Source: Azotobacter paspali | GTDB taxonomy: Bacteria; Pseudomonadota; Gammaproteobacteria; Pseudomonadales; Pseudomonadaceae | DNA: 53,546 bases | Direction: 5' to 3' (one strand) | NCBI RefSeq assembly: GCF_042434745.1 | Contig: NZ_JBHLSS010000080.1 | Shown: in pieces, positions 24,627 to 34,235 of the stretch | Layout: the number at the start of each line of letters is the position of its first letter | Position numbering within the stretch: position 1 is the first letter of the stretch | Notes under the pieces: generated by a model | What the model saw: the letters and a program-made list of their open reading frames with translations, nothing else | What the model was told of the DNA's origin: nothing | Databases searched by the model: none | Position numbers and translations under genes: made by a program

Positions 24627-26045
24627 TCAGCGCGATGCGTTGCGCCTGGTGGCACTTTCCGGAGCGCCCTGGGCGAGCCATATGTTGACGTTCTCGATGG
24701 CCTGCTTGGACAGCCTGCCGGCCCAGCGATTCAGAACCAGAAGATTGGTGATGAAGTCGTACTCGGCTTTCAGGAGATCGCGCCGTGCCCGGTACTCGTT
24801 CTGCACGTTGGTCAACACGTCGGCCGCGTTCACCACGCCGAACTGGAAGCCCTTTTCGGCGGCTTCCGTGGACTTCTTCGCCGATTCGAGCGCATTGCGC
24901 GAAGCGCGAATCCGCTCCACGTTGGCCTGAGCCGTGAGATAGGCGCTGGTGGTTTCCTTGAACACCTGACGCCGCATCGCCTCGAGCTCCTGCTCGGCCG
25001 AATCCCGGTCGCTGTGCAGCGCACGGACCCGGGCGGAGGTGGAACCGCCGCTGTAGATGGGTACCTGCAGGGCGATACCGGCCGAATAGTTGTCATAGCG
25101 GCTCGTCAGGTTGTTGTCGTAGCCGGCGTCGCTGCGCAGCGCCGACAGGTTGAGACTGAGGGAGGGATAGTGCCCGCCATTTCCTTCGCGGATGGCCGCA
25201 TCGGCCGCCGCGAGCGCATCTTGCCGCGCCTTGAGCCCCGGGTTGGCGGCGATGGCGCGATCAATCCAGACCTCCAGGGTCTCCTCGGGAGCCTGTAATT
25301 CGATGTCGTCGCGGATACGGCTGAGCCGCTCCTGCACGGGGCGCCCGATGACTTCGGAAAGTTCCTCGCGGCTGAGACGAACCTGGTTGCGCGCGTCGAC
25401 CTCATCGGCGGCCAGCGCATCGATGCGCGCCCGGAGATCGAGGACGTCGGTGATCATCGCCAGTTGCTTTTCGTAAAGCGCATTGACGCGGTCCAGGTTC
25501 TTCTGGGTAGCGCGGCGCTCGGCCAGAACCAGCTCGAGTTCGTCGTCGGAAGCCAGGGCGACGAAATAGCGCTGCGCCAGGTCGATGGCCGCTTCCGCCT
25601 GGGCATCCTCGGCCTCGGACTGGTCGCGTTTGGCCAGACTCTTGAAGCGCTGGTAATTCTCCCAGGCGGGCTTGTTGTAAAGATGCTGGGTCAAGGTGAG
25701 GGAATAACGTTCCGTGTCGTAGGAGTTGCGCGCCGCATCGTCGTCGCGCGTGTTGCGGCTGAATACGGTGCTCGCCGAAACCTGCGGCAGCAACTCTCCC
25801 AGCGCCTCGCGTTGCCGCTCCTTGCCGGCCTGGGCGCGTGCATAGGCGGCCAGGACCCGCGGGTCCTCCAACCGCGACTCTCCGTATAACTGCAGCAAAT
25901 CGGCGGTGTATTCCGAGGCGCGGACTTCGCGTTTTTCCGCGCCGGACGGCACGACCGGCGGCGAATCGCTCCGTGGGGGCGCGGCCTGCACCGAGACACT
26001 CATCAGGGCCAGAAACATAATGTAGGGCGTGCGTTGCACGATCAC
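24627..26045 (-). CDS. TolC-family outer-membrane protein of a type I secretion system
   Basis: This 472-residue protein begins with a signal peptide (MFLALMSVSVQA after a short start), then the two outer-membrane efflux protein repeats. It is rich in alternating coiled-coil segments such as LSREELSEVIGRPVQERL near residue 220. It forms the outer-membrane tunnel that meets the HlyD adaptor. Two GTG codons compete: 26045, which overlaps the adaptor stop, and 26039, which has the better spacing to GAGGAG. An ATG at about residue 10 would still leave a signal peptide. It is the last gene of the ABC-adaptor-tunnel operon and is followed by palindromic repeats. Confidence 0.88.
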   Translation of the reverse strand: MIVQRTPYIMFLALMSVSVQAAPPRSDSPPVVPSGAEKREVRASEYTADLLQLYGESRLEDPRVLAAYARAQAGKERQREALGELLPQVSASTVFSRNTRDDDAARNSYDTERYSLTLTQHLYNKPAWENYQRFKSLAKRDQSEAEDAQAEAAIDLAQRYFVALASDDELELVLAERRATQKNLDRVNALYEKQLAMITDVLDLRARIDALAADEVDARNQVRLSREELSEVIGRPVQERLSRIRDDIELQAPEETLEVWIDRAIAANPGLKARQDALAAADAAIREGNGGHYPSLSLNLSALRSDAGYDNNLTSRYDNYSAGIALQVPIYSGGSTSARVRALHSDRDSAEQELEAMRRQVFKETTSAYLTAQANVERIRASRNALESAKKSTEAAEKGFQFGVVNAADVLTNVQNEYRARRDLLKAEYDFITNLLVLNRWAGRLSKQAIENVNIWLAQGAPESATRRNASR

Positions 26046-27358
26046 TCCTCGATCAGCGACCTGGCGAACGCATCGGTGGCCGGCTGTAGCAGGTATTGCA
26101 GCATGGTGCGCTTGCCAGTGTTGATGTAAACCTCCGCTGGCATGCCCGGTTGCAGTCTGAGCTCGCCCAGGCGCCGGGCGCCCTCCTCGGTCAGGCCGAT
26201 GCGAGCCAGGTAATAGGGCATACCGTTCTTCTCGTCTACCAGGCGGTCGGCCGAAACCCGCAGGACCTTACCCTCGACGACCGGGGTCGTGCGGCTGTTA
26301 AAGCCACTGAAGCGGATATCGGCGGACTTGCCGACCTCGACTCGGTCGATATCGCTGGGCGCGACCTGGGCTTCGATGACTAGATCGGAGATGGACGGCA
26401 CTATGTCCAGCAGGGGCGTTCCCGGATTGATCACGCCGCCGATGGTATGCACCGTCATACCCAGGATCATGCCGTCCTCGGGCGCGCGGATCACCACGCG
26501 GCTCAGGCGGTCCTCCAGGGCGGACTTCTTCTCCTGCAGATCGAAGACCTTGGTCTGCACCTCGGCTAACTGGCTGACGACATCGGCGTTGAAGTCCTTG
26601 TTGAGCTGGAGAATCTGCAGCTCGGTTTCATTGATCTGCAAGCGGATCTTAGTGATTTCCGAGCTGTGGTCGGCGATCTCGGCGCGCAGCTTGTCGAGAT
26701 TGCGCTCCTGCTCGAGCAAGCGCTGCTTGTCGACGAATCCCTCGGCCAGCAACTCCTTCAGTTCGCGGATTTCCTTGGTGAAAGAGTTCTGCAGGCTGCC
26801 CTTGGTGCGGATCACGCCTTTCAAACCGTTGATCTGCTCGTGCAACTGGCCGATGCGCTTTTCCAGCACGGCCTCCTCGCCCAGGCGGGAGTTGCGGCGG
26901 GCCGTGAACACTTGGGTTTCGCCGTCGCGGGCCTCGCGCGCGCGCAGGCTGTCTAGCTCGAGCATGGAGGAGAAATCGATGGTTTCCAGATTGTCGCGCT
27001 CGGCGCGCAGCCGGGCCTCCATCGCCTGCGCCGCGATCAACTGGCTGCGGGTCACCTCGTTTTCGGCGCGGATCTGCGTTTCGTCGAGGACGATCAGCGG
27101 ATCGCCAGCCTTGACCATATCGCCGTCGCGCGCGTGCAGTTCCTTGACGATGCCCCCCTCGAGGTGCTGCACGGTCTTGCGGTAGGTCTGCACGGTCACG
27201 ACCCCCTGGGCCAGAGCCGCGCTGTCCAAGGGAGCGACAGCGGCCCAGGTGCCGAAGATGCCGAACATGACGAAAACGATCAGGAAACCTATCGCGCGCG
27301 TGCCATGGTCGGACGTCGGCAGCTCGGCAAGCTGAGGGTTGGTGGTTGCATCGGTCAT
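26042..27358 (-). CDS. HlyD-family periplasmic adaptor of a type I secretion system (AprE/PrtE-like)
   Basis: This 438-residue protein has one N-terminal membrane helix (IGFLIVFVMFGIFGTWAAVA, about residues 22-41), then the lipoyl half-motif (KELHARDGDMVKAGDPLIVL), a long alpha-helical hairpin of about 200 residues and a beta-barrel end. It includes PGMPAEVYINTGKRT, the typical C-terminal strand of AprE/PrtE adaptors. It bridges the ABC transporter and the outer-membrane tunnel for one-step export of proteins. Its stop overlaps the start of the tunnel gene, and it begins 15 bp after the ABC gene, so all three are one operon. Confidence 0.92.
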   Translation of the reverse strand: MTDATTNPQLAELPTSDHGTRAIGFLIVFVMFGIFGTWAAVAPLDSAALAQGVVTVQTYRKTVQHLEGGIVKELHARDGDMVKAGDPLIVLDETQIRAENEVTRSQLIAAQAMEARLRAERDNLETIDFSSMLELDSLRAREARDGETQVFTARRNSRLGEEAVLEKRIGQLHEQINGLKGVIRTKGSLQNSFTKEIRELKELLAEGFVDKQRLLEQERNLDKLRAEIADHSSEITKIRLQINETELQILQLNKDFNADVVSQLAEVQTKVFDLQEKKSALEDRLSRVVIRAPEDGMILGMTVHTIGGVINPGTPLLDIVPSISDLVIEAQVAPSDIDRVEVGKSADIRFSGFNSRTTPVVEGKVLRVSADRLVDEKNGMPYYLARIGLTEEGARRLGELRLQPGMPAEVYINTGKRTMLQYLLQPATDAFARSLIEE

Positions 27359-27373
27359 TTATGTCTCTCTAGT

Positions 27374-29116
27374 TCAAGCTTTGCCGGCCTGGGCGGCGTC
27401 GGGCGAGATCCTGGCCTGCTTGGCCAAATCCGTCTGCTGCTGAGCGGCGAGCTCGGCCAGCACCTTGTCGCGCGGGCCGGAAAGCGCGAGCGTACCGTTG
27501 TGCATCACCAGCAACGAGTCCAACTGAGCCAGGATGTTGGTTCGATGGGTAATGATGAAAATGGTTGCATTGGTAGCCTTGATTTGCCGGATGGCACTGG
27601 CCAAGGCGCGCTCGCCCACGTCGTCCAGGTTGGAGTTCGGCTCGTCGAGGACCAGCAGGCGCGGGTTGCCATAGAGGGCACGGGCCAGCCCCACGCGCTG
27701 GCGCTGACCGCCGGAGAGGCTTATCCCTTCACTGCCGATCACGGTGTCGTAACCATCCGGTAGTTGCAGGATCATCTCGTGCACGCCGGCCATCCTGGCG
27801 GCCTGGATCACCTTGTCCGGCTCGATCTCGCCGAAGCGGGCGATGTTCTCGCTGATGCTGCCCTCGAAGAGTTCGATGTCCTGGGGCAGGTAGCCGATAT
27901 AGGGTCCGAGTTCCCGTTTGTCCCAATTGTTGATGTCGGCGCCGTCCAGACGCACCACGCCGTGCTGGGGCGCCCATACGCCGAGCAGTGCCCTGGCGAG
28001 GGTGGACTTGCCCGAGGCACTCGGGCCGATGATGCCGACGACCGAACCGGCCGGCACGGTGAAGCTGATACTCTTCAGGATCGGCGTCTTCGAGCCGGGC
28101 GCGCCGACGACCAGGTTTTCCACCTGGACACGGCCCTCGGGCGCCGGCAACGACATGCGCTCCTGTTCGGATTTCTGCCGATCGAGAATCTCGTTGAGCC
28201 GCGCATACTGCGAACGGGCAGTGATGAACCCCTTCCAACCGCCGATCATCATATCGATCGGCGCCAGTGCCCGCCCCAGCAGAAGCGAACCGGCGATCAT
28301 CAGGCCAGGATTGATTTCCTGCTTGATGGCCAAATAGGCGCCCACGCCAAGAATCAGCGACTGGACGAGCATTCGGAACGTTTTCGACAAAGACGTGATG
28401 AAACCGCTCTTGTCGCTGGCGACCGATTGCAAGTGCAAAACTTTATTCTGGCGCACACTCCAGCGGGCAATGAGGCTATGCAACATGCCCATGGACTGGA
28501 TCACTTCGGCATTGCGCAAATTCTTGGTGGTGTAAAGATTGGCCGCGATATTTTGTTTGTTGGCTTCCGCCAGGGCCTTGCCGGTAAGTTTCTCGTTCAA
28601 TGCGGCCAGACAGAGCAGAACGATCGCGCTGGCAATGGCGATCCAGCCATACCACGGATGGAAAAAGAACATGACTCCGATATAAACCGGCAACCAAGGA
28701 GCATCGAAGAATGCGAAAAGTCCGGCTCCCGTCAAAAACTGCCGCAGCCCGGTCAGATCATTGAGCGGTTGCGCCGAAGCATCCATTCCGCCACTGTCCA
28801 GGGCCCGCTTGAAACTTGCTCGGTATACATCTCGCCCGAGCAGGGCATCCAGCCTGCTGCTGATGCGGACCATGATCCGGGAGCGCGTCCACTCCAGAGA
28901 TCCCATGGTCACCATGAGCGCGGTCATGATAAGCGTGAGCATCAAAAGTGTAGTTATGCTTCCGCTGGTCAGAACTCGTCCATACACTTGGAGCATATAG
29001 AAGGAAGGGACCAGCATCAGCGCATTGACGAAAAAACTGAAGAAGCCGACCGAAATGAAACTGCCTCTGCAGATCTTGAGGGCAGCCTGCAGGCTGTTCT
29101 CACGTACATTACGCAT
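27374..29116 (-). CDS. Type I secretion ABC transporter ATPase/permease (AprD/PrtD-like)
   Basis: This 580-residue protein has a membrane domain with six helices (residues 20-300) and a nucleotide-binding domain. Walker A is GPSASGKST near residue 365, the signature LSGGQRQR near 470 and Walker B LLVLDEPNSNLD near 495. There is no C39 peptidase domain, as expected for transporters of proteases or RTX proteins with uncleaved C-terminal signals. I chose the ATG at 29114-29116; an in-frame extension upstream is not family-like. No RTX or protease cargo gene is found beside the operon, so its substrate is probably encoded elsewhere or has been lost. Confidence 0.93.
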   Translation of the reverse strand: MRNVRENSLQAALKICRGSFISVGFFSFFVNALMLVPSFYMLQVYGRVLTSGSITTLLMLTLIMTALMVTMGSLEWTRSRIMVRISSRLDALLGRDVYRASFKRALDSGGMDASAQPLNDLTGLRQFLTGAGLFAFFDAPWLPVYIGVMFFFHPWYGWIAIASAIVLLCLAALNEKLTGKALAEANKQNIAANLYTTKNLRNAEVIQSMGMLHSLIARWSVRQNKVLHLQSVASDKSGFITSLSKTFRMLVQSLILGVGAYLAIKQEINPGLMIAGSLLLGRALAPIDMMIGGWKGFITARSQYARLNEILDRQKSEQERMSLPAPEGRVQVENLVVGAPGSKTPILKSISFTVPAGSVVGIIGPSASGKSTLARALLGVWAPQHGVVRLDGADINNWDKRELGPYIGYLPQDIELFEGSISENIARFGEIEPDKVIQAARMAGVHEMILQLPDGYDTVIGSEGISLSGGQRQRVGLARALYGNPRLLVLDEPNSNLDDVGERALASAIRQIKATNATIFIITHRTNILAQLDSLLVMHNGTLALSGPRDKVLAELAAQQQTDLAKQARISPDAAQAGKA

Positions 29117-29968
29117 ACTGTGTCGCTCGGATAAGGTAAAAAAATAAAGGCGGTACGTTATCACACGCGATCCGAGCTCCAAAGACCAGATGTCTCCGTT
29201 CCGACCAAATATTTCTTCGCGCCTTGACAGCCATATTCCTTCGGCCACGCATAGCTTAGTCCGTTTAATAAATGGCATTAAGCCATTAAATTGCCATCAT
29301 CCCGCATGAAAAATCCGGCTTGCAGTATGCAGACGAATTGTAGGCAAGAAGAGAAAGGCAAGGCAAAAAAATAGAGTCGAAAAACACGAAGAGTTCAAGC
29401 GGTCACCTTGGAAGCCACCATTAATCTTTGATTTGACTATTTTTTCCCTTTACGAAACGGTGAACCAATTCCCGGATAAATTATCGCCATGAGTCGGAAA
29501 CCAATTCCTCATGAGAGGTCTAACCTAGCCGCTGTCCGTGACTTATACATCGACCGGAAACAGGATGAGCAATGGCGTTATGATATCAATAGTTGATCTA
29601 TTCGATATCAATCGGACAGCCGGCCGTCGCAGCCGCATGGCCGAGCCAAGGACAGGAAGAACGGGCGGGAATGCGGAATCGGACCAGCCACGGGCAAGCG
29701 CCGGTCGATGAGGATGGGAGGAAAGCCTTGCCCGGCCGGACAGTCGGAACATTGGTCATCGTGACGAGCCGGCCAGGGCGATCACGAGGCCCCGAGCGAG
29801 CTTGCTCACGGGGCTTCTGACTTCCGCTTGTCGCCACAATCGTGAAAACCCGCTCCGGGGCACGGGTCTCCGAGGCAATCCGACGCCGAATACCAGCGCC
29901 TCTACGGGATGCGAAGTGACCGCTCCTGCGGGCGGAATGGCGAGCAGCCCATACCATGCAGGTACTTC
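29117..29968. other. Long spacer upstream of the type I secretion operon
   Basis: There is no supported gene in about 850 bp. The half next to the operon (29280-29480) is AT-rich and likely holds the operon promoter. The other half is GC-rich with no clear frame. An imperfect palindrome ccccgagcgagcttgctcacgggg at about 29792-29815 resembles REP units. Confidence 0.45.
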
Positions 29969-29994
29969 ATCTCAAAAAAGACGAAAGCTGAGAT
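29969..29994. promoter_or_regulatory. 26-bp palindrome 1 upstream of the Fic gene
   Basis: ATCTCAAAAAAG...CTGAGAT forms an inverted repeat (arms ATCTCA/TGAGAT) over 26 bp. It has the same length and arms as palindrome 2, whose first base lies 51 bp downstream. Probably an operator pair. Confidence 0.6.
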
Positions 29995-30019
29995 ATGAGT
30001 CGCCCCATGGTGTAGTCTC

Positions 30020-30045
30020 ATCTCAAATCGCTTCATTTTTGAGAT
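30020..30045. promoter_or_regulatory. 26-bp palindrome 2 overlapping the Fic leader
   Basis: ATCTCAAA-9-bp-TTTTGAGAT has perfect 8-bp arms and ends 4 bp before the start codon of the Fic gene, so it covers the ribosome binding region. A bound protein would block both transcription and translation. Confidence 0.65.
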
Positions 30046-30049
30046 AGCC

Positions 30050-31405
30050 ATGGTCAAGCGACCACCCACCCCGATTGCGAACCCCTTGAGCCGAATCGCC
30101 GAGCGGAATCCGGCAAGTCTGGAAAAGTATCTCGAACTCTTCGCTCCGCTGGACGACAAGGGGCGTTATCTGCATTTCGACGAGCTGCGTTTCCGGTTTC
30201 CCGAGGGGCTGGATCATGTACTGGCCTGGTCCATCGTGAAGCTCGCCCGACAACGGCAGCTCAGCCCCGTACTGCCCCTGGGCGAACCGCCGATCGTGGG
30301 CAAGCTGATGCTTACGCCAGCCATGCAGATAGCCATATCGGAAAGTGACCGGCATACCACCAGCGCTGCCCTCGAGTGGATGAGCGGCAAGATAGGCGAG
30401 CACCGGCATCTCCAGTACCTGCTCAACGATCTGGTCGAGGACGAAGCGATCGGCAGCAGCCAACTGGAAGGGGCGGCCACCACCACCAAGGTGGCCAAGG
30501 ATCTACTCAAGCGTCAGCGCGGCCCACGGACTCCGGACGAAAAAATGATCGTCGGCAACTTCCGGATGATGCAGTTCGCCTGGGAAAACCGACACAAGGC
30601 GCTCTCGCCGGTGCTCATTGCCGAACTGCACGAAGTGGGCGTGGCAGGAATCGATGACGAAAAATACTATCCAGGTGTCTTCCGCACTACGGACGATGTG
30701 ATCGTCCAGGATGGAGACGGCAATACCGTACATATGCCCCCCCCCGCCAAAGGACTGGAAAAACGGCTGGCAAGACTCGCCGAATGGGCCAATGCCAATC
30801 ACCATGACGTCGACAACAGCGATTACCTGCATCCACTGCTCAAGGCGATCGTTCTGCATTTCAGCATCGGTTTCGAACATCCGTTCAGGGACGGCAATGG
30901 ACGGGTGGCTCGCTCACTCTTCTACTGGTATCTGTTCAAGCAGGATTTCGCCGCCTTCCGTTATATTGCAATCAGTACATTACTGAAAAAAGCTCCGATC
31001 CAGTATGGGAAAAGCTATCTCTACACTGAGACCGACGATATGGATCTCAGCTACTTCGCTGACCATCAGTGCCGTATCGTTATCCGGGCGATTTCGGAGT
31101 TCAAGAAGACTTGCAACAAAACACTGGAGGATATGGAGGCGTTCAATGCCTTCCTGTTCAAATCCGGCCTTTATCAAAAGCTGACGGACAAGCAAAAAAC
31201 GGTTTTCCAGGTGGCCAAAAGCGGAATAGCCCTCGAATTCACCGCCGTCAACGTCAAGGAAAACCTTGGTTGCTCCTACAATACGGCCGCCGCGACCTTG
31301 AATGGGCTGGTCGAGCTGAAACTGTTCAAGAAAGAGAAAGTCGGCCGAGAATGGGTTTTCACCATGTTGGGAACGGACCAGATCATCGGTAACTGGAAGA
31401 GCTGA
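30050..31405 (+). CDS. Fic-domain AMPylase-like protein with C-terminal winged helix
   Basis: This 451-residue protein has the complete Fic active-site motif HPFRDGNGR at residues 277-285. The N-terminal inhibitory motif is seen as SSQLEGA near residues 135-141, matching (S/T)xxxE(G/N), which makes it a class II self-inhibited Fic. An N-terminal Fic_N-type domain precedes, and a C-terminal winged-helix domain (VNVKENLGCSYNTAAATLNGL) could bind DNA. Fic proteins transfer AMP or related groups from nucleotides to target hydroxyls. No antitoxin gene is adjacent, consistent with the internal inhibitory helix. Two 26-bp palindromes directly upstream suggest autoregulation through the winged helix. 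Target protein unknown. Confidence 0.92.
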   Translation: MVKRPPTPIANPLSRIAERNPASLEKYLELFAPLDDKGRYLHFDELRFRFPEGLDHVLAWSIVKLARQRQLSPVLPLGEPPIVGKLMLTPAMQIAISESDRHTTSAALEWMSGKIGEHRHLQYLLNDLVEDEAIGSSQLEGAATTTKVAKDLLKRQRGPRTPDEKMIVGNFRMMQFAWENRHKALSPVLIAELHEVGVAGIDDEKYYPGVFRTTDDVIVQDGDGNTVHMPPPAKGLEKRLARLAEWANANHHDVDNSDYLHPLLKAIVLHFSIGFEHPFRDGNGRVARSLFYWYLFKQDFAAFRYIAISTLLKKAPIQYGKSYLYTETDDMDLSYFADHQCRIVIRAISEFKKTCNKTLEDMEAFNAFLFKSGLYQKLTDKQKTVFQVAKSGIALEFTAVNVKENLGCSYNTAAATLNGLVELKLFKKEKVGREWVFTMLGTDQIIGNWKS

Positions 31406-31519
31406 CAAAGAAGCCGACTTGCAAGCGAAACTGCTCGCAATGCTTCATCACGTCTGCCGCCACCCCATCGGCCATCCGCCAACTGGCAGTGCCCTCCCAC
31501 GGCCCTCGCCGGGACTCAC

Positions 31520-32899
31520 TCAATAGGCATTCTTGCCGACGAACCCCTTGAACATTGTCAGGAAGATGATCTTCAAGTCCAGCCACAACGACCAGTTGTC
31601 GATGTACCAGAGGTCGTACTCCACCCGCTTCTGCATCTTTTCTAGGGTATCCGTCTCGCCCCGGTAGCCACAAACCTGCGCCCAGCCGGTGATGCCCGGC
31701 TTGACCTTGTGGCGCTGCATGTAGGACTCGACCAAATCCTTGTAGTACTCGTTGTGCTCCAGGGCATGGGGACGCGGACCGACGATGGACATGCGCCCTT
31801 GCAGCACGTTGAAGAACTGCGGCAGTTCGTCGAGGCTGGTGCGCCGCAAGAAGGCCCCCAGAAGCGTGACGCGCGCATCGTTGCGGCAGGCCTGGGTCAC
31901 CTGGCCGTATTTCTCCCGGTGCACCACCATCGAGCGGAACTTGTAGACCTTGAAGCGCCTGCCGTTGATACCGGTGCGGTACTGCTTGAACAACATCGGC
32001 CCCCGAGAGGTGAGCTTGACGGCCAAGCCGATCAGGAGACAGAGAGGCAGGATCAATACCATGACGGGAATGGCGATCAGCAGATCCTCCAGCCGCTTGA
32101 TCAGTCGCGCCGGACCGTTCATCGGGCTGAAGCTAAGGTCTAGGGTATAGAGGCCGGCGATATGACTGATGCGGTGATTGAACAGGCGGATATCGTCCCA
32201 TTCGGGAATGAAACGTATCTCTACCATATGGTGACGCAATGCGTAGAGAATCGAGCGGATAGCTCCCCCCTCACCGAGAGGAAGACAGAGCCATACCTCA
32301 TGCACACCATGTTGCCTGACCTCGGCGACCAAGGTATCCAGCCAGTCCGGGTCGCGACTGAATGGCATGCTGTGAACCACTCTGAAACCATGCTCTTCGA
32401 GCGCGCGCCCATCGCTCAGTTGGCCGGCGGAACTGCCTCCCGAATCCACCAGGAGCACGGTTTTCAGGTTTCGCCCCAGGGCACGCAGGTGGCGTAGCAG
32501 CAGGAAGGCCACCAAGCGCAACAACAGGCTCAGGGACCACCCCAGCAGCACCATGCTCACAAACCAGAGCCGTGAGTAGCTTTCCGACACCTTGAGCAGG
32601 AAGGAAAGCGAAAGCAATATGCCTGCCGCGACGAGCCAGGCGAAGGTCAGCACACTGAATTGGCGCTGGAAGGGTTGACCACGTTGCGAACCGTAAACCC
32701 CGGCCAGCGCCAGGCAAAAAACGACAATGATCGCACTCAACAATGTCGCGGTGTTGTAACGCCCCGACATATCGAAATTATCGAAACGAAACTGATGGGC
32801 CAGGAGGGCTGCAGCAATGACAAAAAACAGGTCCAACAGCGCCACGAACAGAGGGACGGGGTAGCGCTCGGCGAAAGTCGGCTGAAAACGGGGAATCAA
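31520..32899 (-). CDS. Undecaprenyl-phosphate sugar-1-phosphate transferase (WcaJ/PslA-like)
   Basis: This 459-residue polyprenyl glycosylphosphotransferase starts with four hydrophobic helices, then a CoA-binding-like middle domain and a fifth reentrant helix. The catalytic domain follows, with KVYKFRSM, DELPQFFNVLQGRMSIVGPRP and a C-terminal GFVGKNAY, which closely resembles PslA and WcaJ ends. It transfers a sugar-1-phosphate (often glucose or galactose) to undecaprenyl phosphate, starting a repeat unit. The predicted start is TTG at 32897-32899, with AAAGGACA about 7 bp ahead; no ATG fits. It follows the glycosyltransferase genes after 229 bp in the same direction. Confidence 0.92.
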   Translation of the reverse strand: MIPRFQPTFAERYPVPLFVALLDLFFVIAAALLAHQFRFDNFDMSGRYNTATLLSAIIVVFCLALAGVYGSQRGQPFQRQFSVLTFAWLVAAGILLSLSFLLKVSESYSRLWFVSMVLLGWSLSLLLRLVAFLLLRHLRALGRNLKTVLLVDSGGSSAGQLSDGRALEEHGFRVVHSMPFSRDPDWLDTLVAEVRQHGVHEVWLCLPLGEGGAIRSILYALRHHMVEIRFIPEWDDIRLFNHRISHIAGLYTLDLSFSPMNGPARLIKRLEDLLIAIPVMVLILPLCLLIGLAVKLTSRGPMLFKQYRTGINGRRFKVYKFRSMVVHREKYGQVTQACRNDARVTLLGAFLRRTSLDELPQFFNVLQGRMSIVGPRPHALEHNEYYKDLVESYMQRHKVKPGITGWAQVCGYRGETDTLEKMQKRVEYDLWYIDNWSLWLDLKIIFLTMFKGFVGKNAY

Positions 32900-33128
32900 A
32901 ACATGTCCTTTTGGAGGCTAAGGGTATGCCGCCGAACGAAGCAGAGTTCAAAACCTTGATCTGGCGACCCTGCTCTATGGCGACATTCCCCCTTCGACTC
33001 AATCTAATCGCGAATTGACATCATGGTATCGGATACCGGGCCGCGCGAAACGATATCAGAAAGGCACGTACATACTTCCCTGGAAAAAACCAAAGGCTCG
33101 TCTGTTCGAGATCAGGCCCCTCCTGGGA

Positions 33129-34235
33129 TCAAGCGGGGTACCAGTGGACCAGGAGCCGTTCATATTCGTTCAATACATCGCTCCATTTATAGCCTGCCCG
33201 AAAACGCTCACGGCTCGCAGCTTTCATGTTCCTGACGGACGTCTCGTCCGTCAAAAGCTCATCGAGTAAATCGGCACAAGCCGCTTCGTCTCCGAAATAA
33301 GCGGCTTCGGAGCCAGCCACCCCTCGATTGAATGGATTGTCGTAGGCAATGATCGCACAACCTGCACCCAAAGCCTCGACCAGAGAGGGATTGGTACCGC
33401 CGACACGATGGCCATGCAGATAGAAGCGACTGAAAAAACGTAATGCCCGCACGATGGAGGGCTCATATATCGCACCGGGAAAAATCACCTCATCGCTTGC
33501 AGCACTCATGACCGAACGATGAAAAGGATTACGCTCCGGCTTCAAATCGCCCAGTACGAGCAACTTATGTCCGCGTTCGGTGCGGCTGAAGGCACGTACG
33601 ATCTCCAACAGCGAATTCTCCGGCTCGGGACGCGCGATGACCACGGAAAAATACCCCGGCTCGACGGCGTAAGACGCGAGTTGCCGCGAATCGGCGTCAA
33701 GCACCTCATCGGCGCCATAAGGTATCACCGTAATCTTTTCGGGCCTGGCACGGGTGATCAGGTGCTCCTTGATCACAGGATGGTCCGCTACCAGATGATT
33801 GCCGATTCGGCATGCAGCGTATTCGTTCATCCAAAACCAGGCCTTGGCCGAACGTCCCCACTTGGCTCGGCGCCACTCGATACCATCCATGTTGATGATA
33901 TTGGTTTGCCCCTTCAGCCGCTGGAGTAGATTAAAGATTGCGGTGTTATAACCAAGCGTCAGAAATATACCTTCCTGCGATAACGCATGATGGGTGGCCT
34001 TCCAGTCGAATATCATCGAACCCAGTCCATCGTCTCGCCACACGGGAATTTCGACACGACGAATCCCTTTCCAAAAGTTCTCCGAAAGACTCCCACGACC
34101 GCAGCTCTGGCAATAGACGGTAACCTCCCAGCCCTTGTCGACGAGAAATAACGACAACCGTTCCGCAAAGGTCTCAAACCCACCATAGGCGGCAGGGACA
34201 CCCCGGGTACCCAGGATATTCAGCTTGTAGCGCAT
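33129..34235 (-). CDS. DUF1972-type glycosyltransferase, family 4
   Basis: This 368-residue protein begins KLNILGTRGVPAAYGGFETF, the DUF1972 signature of rhamnosyl- and related glycosyltransferases. It ends with a GT-B C-terminal domain whose donor-binding region reads GGTNPSLVEALGAGCAIIAYD. The ATG is at 34233-34235. Its start overlaps the end of the upstream glycosyltransferase by 16 bp, so translation is coupled. It would add the second or later sugar to the lipid-linked unit started by the adjacent phosphotransferase. Confidence 0.9.
   Translation of the reverse strand: MRYKLNILGTRGVPAAYGGFETFAERLSLFLVDKGWEVTVYCQSCGRGSLSENFWKGIRRVEIPVWRDDGLGSMIFDWKATHHALSQEGIFLTLGYNTAIFNLLQRLKGQTNIINMDGIEWRRAKWGRSAKAWFWMNEYAACRIGNHLVADHPVIKEHLITRARPEKITVIPYGADEVLDADSRQLASYAVEPGYFSVVIARPEPENSLLEIVRAFSRTERGHKLLVLGDLKPERNPFHRSVMSAASDEVIFPGAIYEPSIVRALRFFSRFYLHGHRVGGTNPSLVEALGAGCAIIAYDNPFNRGVAGSEAAYFGDEAACADLLDELLTDETSVRNMKAASRERFRAGYKWSDVLNEYERLLVHWYPA

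Noticed and set aside
29602..29820. A small gene in the spacer before the Fic gene
   Set aside because: The frame has no ribosome binding site, crosses a REP-like palindrome and shows no family likeness.
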